Part shown: piece by piece, positions 27,799-36,008 of the stretch
How positions within the stretch are numbered: position 1 is the first letter of the stretch
How the letters are laid out: each line of letters opens with the position of its first letter
Source of the DNA: Pleomorphomonas oryzae DSM 16300
GTDB taxonomy: Bacteria > Pseudomonadota > Alphaproteobacteria > Rhizobiales > Pleomorphomonadaceae
Assembly: GCF_000422965.1 (NCBI RefSeq)
Contig: NZ_AUHB01000006.1
Coordinates: 1-64,000, forward strand
Direction of reading: 5' to 3'
Length of the DNA: 64,000 nucleotides
Position numbers and translations under genes: made by a program
Notes under the pieces: generated by a model
Database searches by the model: none
The model's input: only the letters and a program-made list of their open reading frames with translations
Told to the model about the DNA's origin: nothing

Positions 27799-27873
27799 GC
27801 GGCCTTCGTCTATCGGTTAGGACACTAGCCTTTCACGCTGGAGAGACGGGTTCGATTCCCGTAGGCCGTACCA
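27799..27873 (+). tRNA. tRNA-Glu (anticodon TTC)
   Basis: 75 nt including an encoded CCA. Acceptor GCGGCCT pairs with AGGCCGT (first pair G-U), the D arm has the CTATCGGTTAGG pattern, the anticodon stem CTAGC/GCTGG holds the loop CTTTCAC with TTC, and the T arm is ACGGG-TTCGATT-CCCGT. It lies between the M15 lipoprotein gene and the convergent polyamine operon, whose lower GC may mark an insertion near this tRNA. Confidence 0.95.
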
Positions 27874-28087
27874 CCCAACATTTCCCGACATTTCACTGGA
27901 CCGTATTTAGCTCGCGCGGATTTGAAAAACGGCTGGCTGGATCGTTGCCCGCAACGACGCGTCCCGCTCGTAGCAGCATGTTGTCGGGAAGCCTCGTTCT
28001 AGCTTCATCTTGAACCGCTTGAGCGACGACCTTCATTGTGGATGAAAATCTTGGTCGCCCCTTCCGTATCTCCTCATCAAGATCCGG

Positions 28088-28486
28088 TCAGCGCGGCCGC
28101 TTGCCGCCGCGCTGAACTTCCTGGACGCGTTCAGACGCCGCAAGAAACGCCGTGCGCAACGTTGGAAGCGCCCGACGCGGGTCGAGCTTTCCACACATGA
28201 ATATGTCAATGGCCGCATAGGCGGCTTCCGGCCAAGTATGGATGCTGATGTGAGACTCGGCAAGCAAGGCGACGCCAGTGACCCCCGATCCTTCGCCAAA
28301 CGAATGCAATCGCACGTCGAGAAGAGTCGCTCCGCACGAGCGTGCAGCCCGGCGCAATGCATCTTCGATAATACTCAGATCATCCAGATGGCGCGCATCG
28401 TAGAAGTCCACAAGCAAATGCAACCCGACAGCCGAGGTATTGTCTGAATCAGCCATCGCGGGGCTGGCGCTAAAGTTCGCTGTCAT
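28088..28486 (-). CDS. speD: S-adenosylmethionine decarboxylase proenzyme (SpeD, class 1b)
   Basis: 132 residues. It makes decarboxylated AdoMet, the aminopropyl donor for spermidine. The self-cleavage site Glu-Ser is intact in LAESHISIHTWPEAAY, the processing/catalytic His follows in the same motif, and the catalytic Cys is in DIFMCGKLDP, as in the small Bacillus/Thermotoga-type enzyme. The N-terminus GLHLLVDFYD is also typical. Its start overlaps the end of the FAD amine-oxidase-like gene by 17 bp, making it the last gene of the polyamine operon. Confidence 0.93.
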   Translation of the reverse strand: MTANFSASPAMADSDNTSAVGLHLLVDFYDARHLDDLSIIEDALRRAARSCGATLLDVRLHSFGEGSGVTGVALLAESHISIHTWPEAAYAAIDIFMCGKLDPRRALPTLRTAFLAASERVQEVQRGGKRPR

Positions 28487-30113
28487 AGTTTACACTCAAC
28501 TGAGTTAGGACATGCTCCGCGGCGCGAACACCGTGGGTATAAGCTTCCTCGAAGAGAGAAATGCCACCGAGATCGGAATGCGCGAAAGCCAGACGACCGA
28601 GTGGCTCGCGCGCGCGCTGTCGAGCCTCTCCCCAAATGAATCCGGGTACCGGCCTGATCATCGCGTGCCCCCAAACGCAAACGTCGATGGATCGAATATG
28701 CCCTGACAGTTCAGGGTGAATGTTGAGAAGGTCGTCAGCAAAAATGCGCTGCCACTCATCGAGGCTGCGGCCGAGAGCGTCCTGGCGAGCCTCCGATGGC
28801 GTCTTGTGGCTAAGCGGCCAGTAAGCGGTCAGCACCGTGGAAAGCGGCTTCATTCCGAGTTCTTGGCTGGTGGCGACAACATAGCCCAGCGTGGGACTGT
28901 CAAAAGCCACGTTGTCCCAGCTGAGTGGCGCACCTTTTCCTTCAGGCATGGCGTCAAGAGTAATGTTGGCAACCGCCCAGGGCGCGTAGGAAAAACTGCT
29001 CGGATCCATGCGTTCAATTGCATTAGGCAGTAGCCGGGCGGATATGAAGCGCGGTGTGGCCAGAATCGCGGCTTCAGCCCGGATCATTCTTGCGACACTC
29101 TCGTTGGCGTCCCAGACATCCACGATAACGCCGCCATCCGCAACCGCTACGCGCATGGCCAAGCATCGGGTGCGCAGGCGTGGACCTAAGGGTTCAGCCA
29201 TGCGTGCTACAAGCCAACCATTTCCCTGAGGCCATGTCACGACGTCGTCGCTTTCGGCATTGGCTGCCTGCCCGTTGCGAGACGCGAAATAGTGAATACC
29301 CGCCCAGGCAGACGTTTCACTGAAGACCGTGCCGTAGTCGTCGCGACAGGCGTAATTGACGTACCATCGCAAAAGATCGGAGGTGAAGCCCTCCCTACCC
29401 ATCCATTGCTCCATGCTGAGCATATCAAGCGCGCGCCAATGCGGATCTGTGGAGCTTTCATCGACTGGAATGGCAAATAGACGACGCCCATCGGAACCGC
29501 ACTGCGTCTTGAGCTCGTTCATCAACGAGAAAAAGCGGCGATACTGTGCTTCGTCTTCCGGTGTTGTTCCTATTGCGGGGACCAACCCTTCCTGCCAGCG
29601 ACCAAAGCGGAACAGCCGTTCTTTCGGCTCGAAACCCAGCATGTACTCGTCATAAATCGGCAATCCTCGCGCATCTTTGCCGGTGATTATGCCCAAATCT
29701 TCGAACAACCGTCGAACCGCTCGCGCTTCTTCGGTCAGGAGCGGTACATAGTGAGCCCCCCACGGATAGGCTGACGTTTCGTTGACGCCACTGCGCGCGT
29801 TGCCCCCCGGCTCCTCCTCGAGATCGAGGACGAGGATATCTTCAATCCCGGCCCTCATTAATCGCCGCGCGGCCCCCAGACCGGCAATGCCCCCCCCCAC
29901 GACGACGACCCGAGCGCGCAGCTCGTCGGACGCGCGAGACAAGTTGGACTGCCGCAGCAGATGACCGAGCTGGTGAGAGGCCCCGATCATTTTGCCAGGG
30001 TAAGTTGGCGGCTCGGCAGCGTTCAATCGCGACCGGAGGCTACCAAGCGAGAAAAGCCCCGTTGCGCTAGCTGCCAAGCCGCCTTTGATGAATTGCCCGC
30101 GAGTGATTTTCAT
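28470..30113 (-). CDS. Exported FAD-dependent amine-oxidase-like enzyme
   Basis: 547 residues. The N-terminus resembles a Tat signal (MKITRGQFIKGGLAASATG) but has Arg-Gly instead of Arg-Arg. After ~65 residues comes the FAD-binding dinucleotide fold VVVVGGGIAGLGAARRLMRAG and LDLEEEPGGNARSG, as in flavin monoamine/polyamine oxidases; the C-terminal part (GRLAFAHSDLGGISLFEEAYTHG) completes the flavin site. Probable substrate is a polyamine or other amine, judging from its place between speE-like and speD genes; 21 bp separate it from the former. No residue pattern lets me choose between oxidase and dehydrogenase. Confidence 0.82.
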   Translation of the reverse strand: MKITRGQFIKGGLAASATGLFSLGSLRSRLNAAEPPTYPGKMIGASHQLGHLLRQSNLSRASDELRARVVVVGGGIAGLGAARRLMRAGIEDILVLDLEEEPGGNARSGVNETSAYPWGAHYVPLLTEEARAVRRLFEDLGIITGKDARGLPIYDEYMLGFEPKERLFRFGRWQEGLVPAIGTTPEDEAQYRRFFSLMNELKTQCGSDGRRLFAIPVDESSTDPHWRALDMLSMEQWMGREGFTSDLLRWYVNYACRDDYGTVFSETSAWAGIHYFASRNGQAANAESDDVVTWPQGNGWLVARMAEPLGPRLRTRCLAMRVAVADGGVIVDVWDANESVARMIRAEAAILATPRFISARLLPNAIERMDPSSFSYAPWAVANITLDAMPEGKGAPLSWDNVAFDSPTLGYVVATSQELGMKPLSTVLTAYWPLSHKTPSEARQDALGRSLDEWQRIFADDLLNIHPELSGHIRSIDVCVWGHAMIRPVPGFIWGEARQRAREPLGRLAFAHSDLGGISLFEEAYTHGVRAAEHVLTQLSVNYDSEL

Positions 30114-30134
30114 GGTCGCCGAGACCGCCTTGAT

Positions 30135-31649
30135 TCAATAGATCAGATACTTCGACCATTCCTCATCGAAGTAATGAATCAAAGCCTGATCATCGAGCCG
30201 CTGGATCTTGGTCTCCACCCAGGCCATATCCGGCGCAAAGTGGAACATATCATCTGCTGTTTCGACGTTCAGATACTTCAACCCACTCGGATAGGACTTG
30301 GGGCTGGCGTAAGGTTTATTGGTCGCGATTGTGAACCCCCATTCGCCAAAGGATGGAACGAAGGCATGATAGGCTGCGGTCTCGAACCCGGCTGCCTTCA
30401 GGGTGTTGGTCACGCACCAGAATGATTTACGTGCCACAAGGGGGGATGTGCTCTGGACGACCACGATGGAGTCCTCATCGGTCACCGACCTAAGCAGCTT
30501 GTAAAACGTCACCGTGTACAGCTTTCCGATGGAAAAATTCGACGGATCTGGCACATCGATCAAGATGATATCGTAAATCCCACCACCCGCGTTATCTCGC
30601 TGTTCCTTCAACCAAGTGAAGGCGTCCTTGTTGATAATCGTCAATTTCTTCGACAACAGCGATTGACCATTAAGTGCGGTCAGCAAGGCGTTGGTTGAAA
30701 ACAACCGGGTCATTTCCGGATCAAGATCGACCATGGTCACCTTGGCGACCGAGGGATATTTGAGCACCTCGCGCAAAGCGAGGCCATCGCCCCCGCCAAT
30801 GATCAGGACATTCCTGGGAGACGGATGAGCAGACAAAGCTGGATGAACCAATGCTTCATGGTAGCGGTACTCATCGACAGACGAGAACTGAAGATTGGCG
30901 TTGAGAAATAGGCGCACATCTCCGGACTGCTCGGTAATAACGATGCGCTGATATGGCGTGGATTCGGAGAGGATGACCTTGCCTGGATAGGTGCTCGCTT
31001 CGGCAAACGACATGATCCGTTCGGAATAGACGAAACCTGCCGACAATAGAGCCAGCACGATCGCGGCCGTGCCGAGATGCCAACGATACCCAGGGATACG
31101 CTCCCGCATCATCAACAGCATCCAGAAAGCGACCAGAACATTGCCCATGCCGAAGGAAAAGCTGGTGCGCACAAGTCCTAGATAGGGAATGAGCACCAGG
31201 GGAAACAACACGGAGGCAAATAAAGCCCCAACATAATCAAGGGAAAAAACCTTGGAGACGAGATCTTTGAATTCAAAGCGGCTTTCGAGGATGCGCAGCA
31301 GCAGCGGAATCTCAAGTCCAACCAGAACACCGATAACCGTGACCACAAAATACAACAGAAAGTGGAACGAATAGATGTGTTCGAAAAGTACGAATAGCAG
31401 CGCCGCCGACGAGCCCCCGATCAGCCCAATCAGGATCTCCACCTCCACGAACACGCCGAGCAGGTTTTTGTTCACATAGCGCGACAGCCATGATCCGATG
31501 CCCATAGCAAACAGATAACAGCCGATGATGGTCGAGAACTGGGTAACGGAATCGCCAAGCAAGTAGCTGGCCAGTGTTCCAGCAATCAGCTCATAGATCA
31601 AGCCGCACGTGGCAATGACAAAAACAGAGACGAGAAGAAGTGGCGCCAC
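30135..31649 (-). CDS. Membrane-embedded spermidine-synthase-like protein
   Basis: 504 residues. About seven membrane helices fill residues 1-205 (ATCGLIYELIAGTLASYLL, LLYFVVTVIGVLVGLEIPLL). The C-terminal half is an aminopropyltransferase fold: LNANLQFSSVDEYRYHEALV, VLIIGGGDGLALREVLKYP, MVDLDPEM, and ILIDVPDPSNFSIGKLYT at the catalytic Asp position. This fused architecture is known among bacterial SpeE-family proteins. Start is GTG at 31649 with a weak AGG. With SpeD downstream, spermidine or a related aminopropyl transfer at the membrane is likely; the methyltransferase-like fold leaves other acceptors possible. Confidence 0.88.
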   Translation of the reverse strand: MAPLLLVSVFVIATCGLIYELIAGTLASYLLGDSVTQFSTIIGCYLFAMGIGSWLSRYVNKNLLGVFVEVEILIGLIGGSSAALLFVLFEHIYSFHFLLYFVVTVIGVLVGLEIPLLLRILESRFEFKDLVSKVFSLDYVGALFASVLFPLVLIPYLGLVRTSFSFGMGNVLVAFWMLLMMRERIPGYRWHLGTAAIVLALLSAGFVYSERIMSFAEASTYPGKVILSESTPYQRIVITEQSGDVRLFLNANLQFSSVDEYRYHEALVHPALSAHPSPRNVLIIGGGDGLALREVLKYPSVAKVTMVDLDPEMTRLFSTNALLTALNGQSLLSKKLTIINKDAFTWLKEQRDNAGGGIYDIILIDVPDPSNFSIGKLYTVTFYKLLRSVTDEDSIVVVQSTSPLVARKSFWCVTNTLKAAGFETAAYHAFVPSFGEWGFTIATNKPYASPKSYPSGLKYLNVETADDMFHFAPDMAWVETKIQRLDDQALIHYFDEEWSKYLIY

Positions 31650-31724
31650 GGCAAGCTAAACCTGTATTTCCCAGATCTGGACAAATTAACGGGCCGACAA
31701 GCCAGTCGAGGTACCGAGATAGGG

Positions 31725-31949
31725 TCAGTGAATGGCGGAAGCGATGATGATGGCAATGCCGAGGGCCGAGCCAGCAAGGAAGACACCAAACGCCAAGTTC
31801 TGCTTCTCCACTAATTCTCTCCAAACAGATACCTTGGGCGTAAGCACGTCAAGCAAGAGAAAGCTGGCGAAGAATACGCCCACGCCGATCGCCGAATAGA
31901 CCAGCGCGGCAATGATATATTTTATCTGAAGAACATCACCCATGTCCAT
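31725..31949 (-). CDS. DUF350 membrane protein
   Basis: 74 residues from ATG 31949 (a purine-rich GGGGG lies upstream; another ATG two codons later). Two membrane helices: IIAALVYSAIGVGVFFASFLL and LAFGVFLAGSALGIAIIIAS. The turn between them (VEKQNLAFGVFLAG) with conserved Asn-Ala is the DUF350 signature, as in E. coli YjfL. Function unknown; genes of this family cluster with DUF4178 and polyamine genes. It lies 75 bp upstream of the speE-like gene and 75 bp after the small ORF. Confidence 0.85.
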   Translation of the reverse strand: MDMGDVLQIKYIIAALVYSAIGVGVFFASFLLLDVLTPKVSVWRELVEKQNLAFGVFLAGSALGIAIIIASAIH

Positions 31950-32024
31950 TTTAGCCCCCGTTTGTACGATCTCACGAACTTGGCGCTGCCAATCCTGCAC
32001 GAATACAAAGATTCCGTTTCCGCT

Positions 32025-32171
32025 CTATTTGTGGAACTGCCCCGCAGTCGAACGGGACGCCGGAGAGTAATTCCCGCTAAAAAAGCTTTCGATCATGAAA
32101 CCTTTCTGGTCGGCAACAGCCAGGAGACTCAGAACAGCCGCCACAAAGCCCAGATAGAACCTAGGTATCAT
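32025..32171 (-). CDS. Small single-pass membrane protein, 48 residues
   Basis: The ATG at 32171 overlaps the last codons of the upstream DUF4178 gene and is preceded by GAGGGG 6-7 nt away, inside that gene. The product begins MIPRFYLGFVAAVLSLLAVA, one membrane helix, followed by a polar tail. No family is recognised. Position in a compact operon, the well-placed ribosome site and the translational overlap argue that it is expressed. A longer frame to 32207 exists without a better signal. Confidence 0.6.
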   Translation of the reverse strand: MIPRFYLGFVAAVLSLLAVADQKGFMIESFFSGNYSPASRSTAGQFHK

Positions 32172-33504
32172 CGGAATCCCCTCTTGAACCATCGGGTTTG
32201 AAGTCACTTTTGCTCCAGCGCTGTCTCTCGAAATAACCCTTTCGCCATGACTGGACGATCGGAGGAATCAGCAGGAGCGCCAGCGCCATCAACAGATTGC
32301 TGGGGTATGCAATTCCCTCGATCACCTCCAATTTGACGGTTGTCGATCCAAAGCGAGTAAACGCCCCGGAATCGGCATCAACCAGCAGCCTGTAGGACCC
32401 TTGTGGAATCATAGAAAAGTACGTCGTCTCGGTTTGTTGGCCTTCCGACCAATAGCCGTCCGAATCCTGCCCATGGTAGTATTCGATCGGCATAACTGAC
32501 GTATGCTCGGTATTGGTGTTTTCTTCCACCAGCGTCAGGCTGAGCTCCACCCAATCGTTATCGACGGGCGCATAACCCTTGATCTCAACCGCACCGCTCT
32601 GCTGCAGTTCGAAGGGCTGGGTCGCGTAGGTGCGATCCTTGTCAACTGCATTGAAAAGAACAGTGTCCGCGTAGGCTCGTCGTTCGTGCATGCCGGAGGC
32701 AAGAGAGAACTGGATTAGGAAGGCGGCGACTATGGCACCAAGGGTCCATAGCCAGAGTCTCAACACCCGACCTTCGAAGGGAGATGGCTGATTGGCGCCG
32801 ACGCCTGATGACATAGGGAGATAAGCCTGCGGGCTGAAGGCTTTGATCACGTCAGCGCGTGGAACATAGCGGCCGAGCGAGAAATTAATCTCGCTATCGT
32901 TTTCCTCGATACTTAGAATATACGGCGGCGAAATATACTCGGTTGTCTGCCAGTATTCGCCCACCCTCGCTCGCCAGTAAAACTCTCCCTGCACATGACG
33001 TACAATTGCGGCGCCTTGCAGAAATATTTTGTAATCATTGCCATCGAGCCTGACGCGAGGCCTAACCTTCGGATCGGTCAGATCCCGCTTCAATACGCGC
33101 GATAATGTCCAGTGGCCAGCTTCATGCGAGAGAAACCGGTAGCCATGATAGGGATTGAACAGCAAATATTCATCCCAAGGATAGGTACCGGTAGCGTCGG
33201 TTTTCAACATATAACCGACAATCTCCCAGACAATCCCGTCCAGTTTGCCCCGCGCGCCCAGTGGCAGGAGTGTGGGACGTTCTGCCGACTGGGCTTTTTC
33301 AATGATCTCGAAATTCTTATTGGTTATGTCGATGATCGTTGAGCAACTCGAGCAGACGGCGGTCAATGCACGACCGCCGGTGCGGACCAGAACTGTGCCG
33401 CCGCAGGCTGGACAGGCGAATGTTCTCGGTTTGGCCGCGACCTGGACGCGCGATGGCAGATCATCCGAGGTGGATTGCGACAAGACGATTTCGGACACGC
33501 TCAC
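32161..33504 (-). CDS. DUF4178 protein with zinc ribbon and two membrane helices
   Basis: 447 residues. The N-terminus has a zinc ribbon (FACPACGGTV ... AVCSSCST), followed by a DUF4178 beta-rich domain (GKLDGIVWEIVGYMLK, WDEYLLFNPYHGYRFLSHEAGHW). A membrane helix near residue 255 (LWLWTLGAIVAAFLIQFSLA), a ~130-residue periplasmic beta domain and a second helix near residue 410 complete it. The GTG at 33504 overlaps the previous gene's stop (GTGA) with GAGGGG upstream. Function unknown. The domain set suggests a sensor or scaffold spanning the inner membrane. Confidence 0.83.
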   Translation of the reverse strand: MSVSEIVLSQSTSDDLPSRVQVAAKPRTFACPACGGTVLVRTGGRALTAVCSSCSTIIDITNKNFEIIEKAQSAERPTLLPLGARGKLDGIVWEIVGYMLKTDATGTYPWDEYLLFNPYHGYRFLSHEAGHWTLSRVLKRDLTDPKVRPRVRLDGNDYKIFLQGAAIVRHVQGEFYWRARVGEYWQTTEYISPPYILSIEENDSEINFSLGRYVPRADVIKAFSPQAYLPMSSGVGANQPSPFEGRVLRLWLWTLGAIVAAFLIQFSLASGMHERRAYADTVLFNAVDKDRTYATQPFELQQSGAVEIKGYAPVDNDWVELSLTLVEENTNTEHTSVMPIEYYHGQDSDGYWSEGQQTETTYFSMIPQGSYRLLVDADSGAFTRFGSTTVKLEVIEGIAYPSNLLMALALLLIPPIVQSWRKGYFERQRWSKSDFKPDGSRGDSDDT

Positions 33505-34166
33505 GACCACCCCTCGAATTGCCTGAAGTTAACCGCGTTGAGCTCCTCCCATTCGACATAGCGGCCAATGAAAGCGTAGGGGTGGCGGTCGTGGATTTCG
33601 ATGCAGCCGTAAGTACCGTCTCTGCCTATCAGATCGGCAGAGAGAATATAGGTCAGCATGTCGGAGACGCGTGGTAATTCGCCCTCGGTACCGATGCACG
33701 CCACGCGCTTGACGTCTACGACGGTCAACTGACAATTGGACAGTGACACGATCTGCCCGACATTCAGTGTCAAGTCCAACCGACCCGCCAGCTTCACGTC
33801 AGAAGTTGGCGCCACGTACTGCATGGGCACTTCGGTGGCGATGTTGATTGCATAAAAACCCTGAGCCTCGGCCAGCCAACCGTCACTGCCATCGTCGAAC
33901 AGCAAATACCATTCGTTCCACTCGCCGCCTTGCCAGCCCATCTTGGCACGACCACAGATCATGAAACCGGCTCCATCAATTCGGCCGGTCGTACCGATCT
34001 GAAAGGGACTCAAGTCCTCAACGAGTTGGGCTACCTTGCCGATAGCCTCCACCTCAACGTCCCTGCGAACGATAGTGCTTAGGCAATAGCTACACGTCGC
34101 AAAAACCGACTGTGCTGACCGAAATAGGACAGGGGCACCGCATGAAGGACAGGCGAACTGGCGCAT
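33501..34166 (-). CDS. DUF4178 protein with zinc ribbon, soluble form
   Basis: 221 residues. A zinc ribbon at the N-terminus (FACPSCGAPV ... ATCSYCLST) precedes a DUF4178 domain with GRIDGAGFMICGRAKMGWQG and WNEWYLLFDDGSDGWLAEAQG, a pattern shared with the next gene, so the pair are paralogues. There is no membrane helix. It starts 2 bp after the SPFH gene stop and overlaps the next DUF4178 gene by 4 bp. Function unknown. Confidence 0.83.
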   Translation of the reverse strand: MRQFACPSCGAPVLFRSAQSVFATCSYCLSTIVRRDVEVEAIGKVAQLVEDLSPFQIGTTGRIDGAGFMICGRAKMGWQGGEWNEWYLLFDDGSDGWLAEAQGFYAINIATEVPMQYVAPTSDVKLAGRLDLTLNVGQIVSLSNCQLTVVDVKRVACIGTEGELPRVSDMLTYILSADLIGRDGTYGCIEIHDRHPYAFIGRYVEWEELNAVNFRQFEGWS

Positions 34167-34168
34167 GG

Positions 34169-35164
34169 TTACTTCAGCTTTGCCAGCAGTTCCGCCTTTT
34201 TGGCGTTGAACTCTTCCTGGGTGAGAATGCCTTTCTGGAAAAGGTCACCAAGCCTTTCGATCAGACTGATGACATCATCGGTAGTAGCGCCATCCACCTG
34301 CGGAGCTAGCCTTGCAGCTCCACTCAGCCCCTGGGCCATTGCTTGACCAAGGGCGAGGCCCGCACCAATTCCTGCACCGGCGGCGGCCGTTCCGTCGCCC
34401 GCGGACGCGAACTGCGAGACGGAGTCAGCCACCTGAAATTGGGTGTATTTGCCGAGATCACCGACCATCCGCATGGACGTGGCGCGGTCAAGATGCTTTT
34501 CCAGTTCTTCGGGTAGGGTGAGGCTGAGAACGGCAAAATTCGTAAGCTGAAGGCCATAATTGGCAAACGCTGGAGCAATTGCCTCCGCCATCTTGCGGGC
34601 CAACTGCTCCTGATGTTTCGCCATGTCCACAAAGGCGGTATCACCATTGCCGATTCCCGAAGCGAGCGCTGTGATGACGGACGCCCTGAGCTGACCTTCA
34701 ATCTCGGAGGCTAAACGCTGCTCGGCCGTTCCGCACAGCTTCTGCCAAAACACCTCAACGTCGGAAATGCGGTAAGCGTAGTTGCCGAATGCGCGAATAC
34801 GCAACGGTCCAAACTCGCTGTCACGTATGGTCAGGGGCTGGGCCGTCCCCCATTTCTGGTCGATCTGTTCCCGCAAGTTGAAATAATAGACGTCGGACTT
34901 GAATGGAGACTCGAATCCCTTGTCCCAGTTTTGCAGATAAGTCAGCACCGGAAGGGTTTGAGTGGTCAGCGTGTAGGTGCCCGGACCGAAGCGGTCGGCG
35001 AAAGTACCCTCGTTGAAGAAAATCGCTTGCTGAGATTCGCGCACCACAAGCTGCGCGCCGTTCTGAATCTCCATGCCTTCCATCGGGTAGCGATAGGCCA
35101 GAATGTTCGGGTCGGTCTCCGTCCACTGAATGACGTCAATGAATTGCTTGGTAAAAAAGCTCAC
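34169..35164 (-). CDS. SPFH/Band-7 protein with C-terminal SHOCT motif (YdjI-like)
   Basis: 331 residues. An SPFH domain occupies about residues 20-260 (QAIFFNEGTFADRFGPGTYT, RIRAFGNYAYRISDVEVFW, LTNFAVLSLTLPEELEKHLD), then a Gly/Ala-rich linker and a C-terminal SHOCT helix pair (ISLIERLGDLFQKGILTQEE FNAKKAELL split by a turn). B. subtilis YdjI, of similar architecture, is a membrane-associated scaffold partner of a PspA protein. The GTG at 35164 follows GGGGAGG; an ATG at 35224 lies inside a probable -10 element and is rejected. First gene of the eight-gene operon. Confidence 0.85.
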   Translation of the reverse strand: MSFFTKQFIDVIQWTETDPNILAYRYPMEGMEIQNGAQLVVRESQQAIFFNEGTFADRFGPGTYTLTTQTLPVLTYLQNWDKGFESPFKSDVYYFNLREQIDQKWGTAQPLTIRDSEFGPLRIRAFGNYAYRISDVEVFWQKLCGTAEQRLASEIEGQLRASVITALASGIGNGDTAFVDMAKHQEQLARKMAEAIAPAFANYGLQLTNFAVLSLTLPEELEKHLDRATSMRMVGDLGKYTQFQVADSVSQFASAGDGTAAAGAGIGAGLALGQAMAQGLSGAARLAPQVDGATTDDVISLIERLGDLFQKGILTQEEFNAKKAELLAKLK

Positions 35165-35219
35165 GGCATCCTCCCCAAAGACAGCCGCCCGACCTGTAGG
35201 CACGCTCCGACGTGCCCGG

Positions 35220-35260
35220 AACATAACGTGACCGCATGCACAAACACAACTCTAGAGTTG
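35220..35260 (-). promoter_or_regulatory. Candidate promoter and operator of the SPFH-polyamine operon
   Basis: Read on the minus strand, TTGTGT (35249-35244) and TATGTT (35225-35220) are 18 bp apart and resemble a sigma-70 promoter. The perfect 14-bp palindrome CAACTCTAGAGTTG at 35247-35260 overlaps the -35 element, as an operator might. The operon's GTG start lies about 55 bp downstream of the -10. Confidence 0.45.
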
Positions 35261-35525
35261 CGTTAAGCCCCTCCAGGCAATTACGGACCCACCAAGCTCG
35301 CAAAGCGACGTGAGTTATACCTCGAATTTGGCCGGACCAGCGATATGCCCAGTTGGAGCGCGCCCTTCAAATCGACCTCTTTTGCGCATGGGCCGGCAGA
35401 TCGAGCTACGGAGAAAGAGGAGACGGGCAAGAACTACTGGCTGCCGAGAATGAATCGGATACGCCTCGCTCGATGTACGAGGCATAGCCAATATGACCAC
35501 AGTCGCTCTTCAGTCCTTGGCCTAA
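35261..35525. other. Intergenic stretch upstream of the polyamine operon
   Basis: Together with the promoter segment this leaves about 360 bp without a gene. No terminator for the DUF1003 gene, no direct repeat of the tRNA-Glu end and no integrase remnant were seen. Confidence 0.35.
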
Positions 35526-36008
35526 CTAGGCCCGTTCGTCGGCAAGTTCGCCGCGTTCATTGGCAGTACCGAGCTGCAGCGCGACCAGCCGCTCGATATC
35601 GGCGCTGAGGGCGTCGATTTTGGCGTGCAGGCCAGCAATTTCGGTCTCGGAGCGCAGGTTGGTTTCGTAATCGAGACGGGCTTCGAAGCGATCCTTGGCC
35701 GCCTGCCGGTTCTGGCTCATCATGATGATCGGCGCCTGCAGCGCAGCCAGCATCGACAGCATCAGATTGAGGAAGATGAACGGAAAGGGATCGAAGGCAC
35801 GCGCCGCCAGCACGACGGTGTTGAGAAGAGCCCAGGCGCCCAGGAAGACCCCGAAGCCGATGATGAACGACCAGGAACCACCAATGGTGGCGACGCGGTC
35901 GGCCAGGCGCTCACCAAAAGTGAGGCGCTCGGCGAAAAGCTCATTGGGGTCGCGTGACGCCGTCACCCGACGGAATTGCTCGGCGAAAAAGCGGATGGTG
36001 GTGTTCAT
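35526..36008 (-). CDS. DUF1003 membrane protein
   Basis: 160 residues. Two membrane helices (WSFIIGFGVFLGAWALLNTV and FIFLNLMLSMLAALQAPIIM) are joined by a short FDPFP turn, and QAPIIMMSQNRQAAKDRFEA is the DUF1003 signature. The C-terminus is a charged, probably coiled-coil, helix with TEIAGLHAKIDALSADIERL. Function is unknown; members are broadly distributed. GAAAGGTG precedes the ATG. It is divergent from prmB. Confidence 0.9.
   Translation of the reverse strand: MNTTIRFFAEQFRRVTASRDPNELFAERLTFGERLADRVATIGGSWSFIIGFGVFLGAWALLNTVVLAARAFDPFPFIFLNLMLSMLAALQAPIIMMSQNRQAAKDRFEARLDYETNLRSETEIAGLHAKIDALSADIERLVALQLGTANERGELADERA

Noticed and set aside
27842-35525. Attachment-site duplication of the tRNA-Glu 3' end
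   Set aside because: I looked for the T-arm/CCA sequence again near the far end of the polyamine operon and found none.
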